The notes below the pieces were generated by a model, which was not told where the DNA came from, searched no databases, and worked only from the letters and a program-made list of their open reading frames with translations. A program made the position numbers and the translations under genes. Below are positions 59,891 to 64,000 of a DNA stretch of 64,000 nt, piece by piece. Numbering within the stretch: position 1 is the stretch's first letter; each line of letters starts with the position of its first letter. Source of the DNA: Microbacterium sp. W4I20 (GTDB lineage: Bacteria; Actinomycetota; Actinomycetes; Actinomycetales; Microbacteriaceae); contig NZ_JAUSYB010000001.1 in assembly GCF_030816505.1 (NCBI RefSeq), positions 3,968,001 to 4,032,000 on the forward strand, read 5' to 3'.

Positions 59891-61459
59891 GTGAGCACCA
59901 CAGCAACGTTGCCGACAGTGTCAGGCCCCATCCTGGAGATGCGCAGCATCACCAAGGAGTTCCCGGGTGTCAAGGCTCTCGCCGACGTCTCCATCACCGT
60001 CCGCGCTGCCGAGATCCACGCGATCTGCGGTGAGAACGGGGCCGGGAAGTCCACCCTGATGAAGGTGCTCTCCGGGGTCTACCCGTACGGCACCTACGAC
60101 GGCGAGATCCTCCTCTATGGCGAGGTGCAGCGCTTCAAGGACATCGTCGCGAGCGAGCAGGCCGGCATCGCGATCATCCATCAGGAGCTCGCGCTGATCC
60201 CGGAGCTCTCGATCACCGAGAACATCTTCCTCGGCAACGAGATCAAGCACTTCGGTCGCATCGACTGGCAGGCGCAGAAGCAGCGGGCGACCGAGCTGCT
60301 CGCACGCGTCGGATTGCGCGAAGACCCCGACGTGCAGATCAAGACCCTCGGCGTCGGCAAGCAGCAGCTCATCGAGATCGCGAAGGCCCTCAACAAGGAC
60401 GTCAAGCTGCTCATCCTCGACGAGCCCACTGCGGCGCTCAACGAGTCCGACTCGCAGCACCTGCTCGACCTGATCCTCGGTCTCAAGGCCAAGGGCATTG
60501 CCTCGATCATGATCAGCCACAAGCTCAACGAGATCGAGCAGATCGCCGACGAGATCACGATCATCCGCGACGGCCGCACGGTCGAGACCCTCGACATCTC
60601 CCGCGGTGAGATCAACGAGGACCGCATCATCCGCGGCATGGTCGGCCGGTCGCTCGAGAGCCGCTACCCGGATCGCACGCCCGACATCGGAGAGGTGTTC
60701 TTCGAGGTGAAGGACTGGTGGGTGCAGCATCCCACCGTCTCCGAGCGCATGGTCGTCAAGGGGTCCAATCTCAACGTCCGCCGCGGCGAGGTCGTCGGCA
60801 TCGCGGGGCTCATGGGCGCAGGGCGCACCGAGTTCGCGATGAGCATCTTCGGCCGCTCCTACGGCACGTTCCTCTCCGGAACGATGATCAAGGACGGCCA
60901 GGAGATCGCGCTTCCCGACGTTGCCTCCGCGATCAAGCACGGTCTCGCATACGTTTCCGAGGACCGCAAGGTGCTGGGACTCAACCTCCTCGACACCATC
61001 AAGCGCTCGGTCGTCGCCGCGAAACTGTCGAAGATCTCCCGCCGGGGCGTGGTGAACGCCCGTGAGGAGTTCTCGATCGCCGACAAGTACCGCAAGTCGC
61101 TGCGGATCAAGACCCCCTCTGTCGAAGAGGGCGTCGGAAAGCTCTCCGGCGGCAATCAGCAGAAGGTCGTCCTCGCGAAGTGGATGTTCACCGACCCGGA
61201 TCTGCTGATCCTGGATGAGCCCACTCGCGGCATCGATGTCGGTGCGAAGTACGAGATCTACGCGATCATCAACGAGCTCGCCGCCCAGGGCAAGGGTGTC
61301 ATCGTCATCTCCAGCGAGCTGCCAGAACTCCTCGGCATCACCGACCGCATCTACACCGTCTTCGAAGGTCGGGTCACCGACTGCATCCCGTCCGACCAGG
61401 CGACACCCGAGGCCCTCATGCGCAGCATGACCTCCGCGACCCAGAAAGCATCCGCATGA
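59891..61459 (+). CDS. Multiple-monosaccharide ABC transporter ATPase (GguA/MmsA-like)
   Basis: 522 residues. First domain: Walker [10 protein letters not shown], Walker [14 protein letters not shown]; second domain: degenerate P-loop [10 protein letters not shown], signature [14 protein letters not shown], Walker [22 protein letters not shown] and a long insertion near 260-275 match the GguA/XylG side rather than RbsA. AAGGAAAG lies before the GTG at 59891. First gene of an operon with permease and ChvE-like protein. Confidence 0.93.
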   Translation: MSTTATLPTVSGPILEMRSITKEFPGVKALADVSITVRAAEIHAICGENGAGKSTLMKVLSGVYPYGTYDGEILLYGEVQRFKDIVASEQAGIAIIHQELALIPELSITENIFLGNEIKHFGRIDWQAQKQRATELLARVGLREDPDVQIKTLGVGKQQLIEIAKALNKDVKLLILDEPTAALNESDSQHLLDLILGLKAKGIASIMISHKLNEIEQIADEITIIRDGRTVETLDISRGEINEDRIIRGMVGRSLESRYPDRTPDIGEVFFEVKDWWVQHPTVSERMVVKGSNLNVRRGEVVGIAGLMGAGRTEFAMSIFGRSYGTFLSGTMIKDGQEIALPDVASAIKHGLAYVSEDRKVLGLNLLDTIKRSVVAAKLSKISRRGVVNAREEFSIADKYRKSLRIKTPSVEEGVGKLSGGNQQKVVLAKWMFTDPDLLILDEPTRGIDVGAKYEIYAIINELAAQGKGVIVISSELPELLGITDRIYTVFEGRVTDCIPSDQATPEALMRSMTSATQKASA

Positions 61460-62808
61460 CCACCGAATCCACCCCCGCCAAGAGCGGATTCCACTTCAAG
61501 GACATCACGAAGATGTTCGGAGGCGGGCAGTCGACGCTGCGCCAGTTCGGCATCCTCGGAAGCCTCGTCGTCATCCTGGTCGTCTTCCAGGTGCTGACCT
61601 GGGTCATCAAGGGACAGGGTCTGACGTTGTCGTCGGGCAACCTGATCAACGTCGTCAATCAGTATTCCTACATCCTGATCCTCGCGATCGGCATGGTGAT
61701 GGTCATCATCATGGGGCACATCGACCTGTCGGTCGGTTCGGTCGCAGCATTCACCGGCATCATCGTCGCGAAGGCGATGGCCGACTGGAACCTCCCTTGG
61801 CCGCTCGCGGTCCTGCTCGGCCTCGGCGTGGGAGTGCTGGTCGGGGCATGGCAGGGATTCTGGGTGGCGTACGTCGGGGTGCCGGCCTTCATCGTGACGC
61901 TGGCGGGAATGCTGTTGTTCCGGGGTGCCAATCAGTGGGTGGGCGACTCGCAGTCGATTCCCGTGCCCGACGGCTTCCGCGTGATCGGAGCCGGCTACCT
62001 GCCGGAACTGTCGTTCATCCCGGTGCCGTTCAACGTGCTCACGATGGTTCTCGCGCTGATCGGCGTCGCGGTCATCGTCATCTCCGAGATCCGTACCCGC
62101 CGCGCCCAGCGCAAGATGGGTTCGGACATGGCGCCCGCTTGGGTCAGCACCACGAAGGTGGTCCTGATCTCGGTCGTCATCCTCGTCGCCGGCTGGATGT
62201 TCGCCACCGGTCGTGAGGGCACCAGCTTCCCGATCTCCGGCGTGATCCTGCTGCTGTTGGTCATCCTCTACACGTTCATCACCACCAACACCGTGTTCGG
62301 CCGCCACATCTATGCGGTCGGCGGCAACCGCCAGGCAGCTCGTCTGTCGGGTGTGAAGGACCGCTGGGTCGACTTCTTCGTGATGATGAACATGTCTGTT
62401 CTCGCGTCACTCGCCGGCATGATCTACGTGGCCCGCGCGACGGCGTCCGGCCCGCAGGACGGCAACGGCTGGGAGCTCGACGCGATCGCCTCGGTCTTCA
62501 TCGGTGGCGCTGCCGTCTCCGGCGGTATCGGAACCGTGATCGGGTCGATCATCGGTGGCCTCGTGATGGCGTTCCTGAACAACGGACTCGCGCTGCTCGG
62601 CGCCGGCGCCGATGTCGTGTCGATGGTCAAGGGTCTTGTTCTCCTCGGTGCCGTCGGCGTCGACGTGTGGAACAAGCAGCAGGGCCGCCCGTCGATCATC
62701 GGGTTCATGACCCGTCGTTTCGGCCGGAAGGAAGACCCGGCCCTGCAGACCTTCGAACCCAACAAGACCTACCAAGCACCTCCCGTCGACAAGACGAGCG
62801 GACAGTAG
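61456..62808 (+). CDS. Multiple-monosaccharide ABC transporter permease (GguB/MmsB-like)
   Basis: 450 residues, longer than RbsC-type permeases; the additional cytoplasmic segment near 205-225 ([20 protein letters not shown]) and 12 or so helices are typical of GguB/Xyl[21 protein letters not shown] near 77-96 is the conserved CUT2 segment. ATGA overlap with the ATPase. A single permease here contrasts with the two-permease system at 8970. Confidence 0.93.
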   Translation: MTTESTPAKSGFHFKDITKMFGGGQSTLRQFGILGSLVVILVVFQVLTWVIKGQGLTLSSGNLINVVNQYSYILILAIGMVMVIIMGHIDLSVGSVAAFTGIIVAKAMADWNLPWPLAVLLGLGVGVLVGAWQGFWVAYVGVPAFIVTLAGMLLFRGANQWVGDSQSIPVPDGFRVIGAGYLPELSFIPVPFNVLTMVLALIGVAVIVISEIRTRRAQRKMGSDMAPAWVSTTKVVLISVVILVAGWMFATGREGTSFPISGVILLLLVILYTFITTNTVFGRHIYAVGGNRQAARLSGVKDRWVDFFVMMNMSVLASLAGMIYVARATASGPQDGNGWELDAIASVFIGGAAVSGGIGTVIGSIIGGLVMAFLNNGLALLGAGADVVSMVKGLVLLGAVGVDVWNKQQGRPSIIGFMTRRFGRKEDPALQTFEPNKTYQAPPVDKTSGQ

Positions 62809-62866
62809 GGGCCCCGTCGCGTTCGCACGCGTGACGAGACCTTCACACACCAGAGAAAGAGATCAC

Positions 62867-63985
62867 ATGAAGAAGATTCTTCTGTCGGCGACAGCGCTTG
62901 TCGTCGTGGGCGCATTCGCCCTCACCGGCTGCTCCTCGGAGCGCGGTGGAACCCCCGCAGGCGGCGACGGCGAAGAGACCGCGAAGGGCTTCGACGCCGG
63001 AGCCACGATCGGTGTCGCACTGCCCGACAAGACCTCGGAGAACTGGGTCCTCGCGGGCCAGCTGTTCACCGATGGTCTCGAGAAGGCCGGGTTCAAGGCC
63101 GACGTGCAGTACGCACCGGCTAGCAACACGGTCGCCGAGCAGCAGAACCAGATCCAGGCGATGGTCACCGGTGGCGCGAAGGTCATCATCATCGGCGCGA
63201 AGGACGGCAAGCAGCTCTCCACGCAGGTCGAGGCCGCTCGGGACGCCGGTGTGACGGTCATCGCCTACGACCGTCTGATCGAGAACACCGAGGCTGTCGA
63301 CTACTACGTCGCCTTCGACAACTTCCGGGTCGGCCAGCTGCAGGGCCAGGCTCTGCTCGACGGTCTCGCCGAGCGTGCGGGTCATGAGGCGCCGTACAAC
63401 GTCGAGCTGTTCTCGGGATCCCCGGATGACGCGAACGCACCCGTGTTCTTCGACGGTGCGATGGAGGTTCTCCAGCCGAAGATCGATGACGGCACGCTGA
63501 ACGTCGTCTCGGGCCAGACTGAGATCGCTCAGACGGCGACCGAGGGCTGGAAGCCGGAGAACGCCGCTCGTCGTATGGACGCGCTCATCACCTCGTCGTA
63601 CGGTTCCGAGACGCTTGACGGCGTCCTGTCCCCGAACGACACGCTCGCCCGCGCCATCATCACGCAGGTGCAGGATGCCGGCAAGCCGGTTCCGGTCGTC
63701 ACGGGTCAGGACTCCGAGGTGGAGTCGGTCAAGTCGATCATGGAGGGCATCCAGTACTCCACGATCAACAAGGACACCACTCTCCTGGTGGAGCAGTCCA
63801 TCAAGATGGTCGGCCAGCTCCAGAAGGGCGAGAAGGTCGACGTCAACGACACCGACCAGTACGACAACGGCAAGAAGGTCGTTCCGGCCTACCTGCTCGA
63901 CCCGATCATCGTCACGAAGGAGAACGCGGCCGAGGCATACGCCAACGTCCCGAGCCTCCTCGAGATCGTGAAGTCCTACGAGTAA
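62867..63985 (+). CDS. chvE: ChvE-type sugar-binding lipoprotein
   Basis: 372 residues. Signal peptide with lipobox ALTGC (C22). IGVALPDKTSENWVLAGQLF, VIAYDRLIENTEAVDYYVAF and NVELFSGSPDDANAPVFFDG match ChvE/GguC-linked proteins that bind xylose, arabinose, galactose or glucose. GAGAAAGAG precedes the ATG. It is 58 nt after the permease. TAA at 63983-63985 ends the gene; only 15 bases of the window follow. Confidence 0.93.
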   Translation: MKKILLSATALVVVGAFALTGCSSERGGTPAGGDGEETAKGFDAGATIGVALPDKTSENWVLAGQLFTDGLEKAGFKADVQYAPASNTVAEQQNQIQAMVTGGAKVIIIGAKDGKQLSTQVEAARDAGVTVIAYDRLIENTEAVDYYVAFDNFRVGQLQGQALLDGLAERAGHEAPYNVELFSGSPDDANAPVFFDGAMEVLQPKIDDGTLNVVSGQTEIAQTATEGWKPENAARRMDALITSSYGSETLDGVLSPNDTLARAIITQVQDAGKPVPVVTGQDSEVESVKSIMEGIQYSTINKDTTLLVEQSIKMVGQLQKGEKVDVNDTDQYDNGKKVVPAYLLDPIIVTKENAAEAYANVPSLLEIVKSYE

Positions 63986-64000
63986 GTAGCACTCCGCGAG

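Overview
This is about 64 kb of high-GC DNA (roughly 70% G+C by eye) from an actinobacterium. The order PMT mannosyltransferase / rsmI / metG / tatD / rsmA / ispE, the protein families and the style of intergenic DNA point to the Microbacteriaceae, most likely Microbacterium or a close relative. This assignment is inferred from the sequence alone. No rRNA, tRNA, CRISPR array, prophage or transposase was found, and no gap without a gene exceeds 200 bp.

Layout. 1-2.9 kb: end of an aldo/keto reductase, a small membrane protein, an SDR/DUF4166 pair and a TetR regulator. 3.0-13.6 kb: a sugar-catabolic region with two TIM-barrel isomerase/epimerase-like proteins, two Gfo/Idh/MocA dehydrogenases, a cysteine-free ROK regulator, a complete CUT2 sugar ABC transporter and a Dabb protein. 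The combination resembles 3-keto (glycoside or levoglucosan type) pathways. 13.6-15.5 kb: an NYN/LOTUS RNA-binding protein and a third Gfo dehydrogenase. 15.6-24.5 kb: an NtaA-type flavin monooxygenase followed by a tightly overlapping seven-gene operon (Dpp-type ABC transporter, luciferase-like monooxygenase, two carboxymuconolactone-decarboxylase-fold proteins). This matches a conserved gene set whose biological role is, to my knowledge, unknown, and it is the best candidate here for an undescribed system. 24.5-38.8 kb: quinone reductase, HrpA helicase carrying three in-frame palindromic repeats, membrane acyltransferase-like protein, aldo/keto reductase, FMN reductase, YyaL/DUF255 protein, a GntR/YtrA-type module, and an aminotransferase/amino-acid permease/Lrp cluster.

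38.8-58.2 kb is the conserved actinobacterial block PMT / rsmI / metG / tatD / rsmA / ispE. Accessory DNA interrupts it: a LacI-controlled beta-glucoside operon (Opp-type transporter plus GH1 glucosidase), a frameshifted molybdopterin oxidoreductase, a Phd/VapC toxin-antitoxin pair and an MFS exporter. 58.2-64 kb: a small conserved protein, a second LacI regulator, and a ChvE/GguAB-type monosaccharide ABC transporter, complete at the window end.

Regulation. Nineteen start codons lie 6-8 nt after a TAnnnT-like hexamer with no Shine-Dalgarno sequence, so many single genes look leaderless. Three divergent pairs pack both promoters into 35-47 bp. The sugar operons instead use ribosome-binding sites, 4-nt ATGA overlaps and palindromic operators near their promoters.
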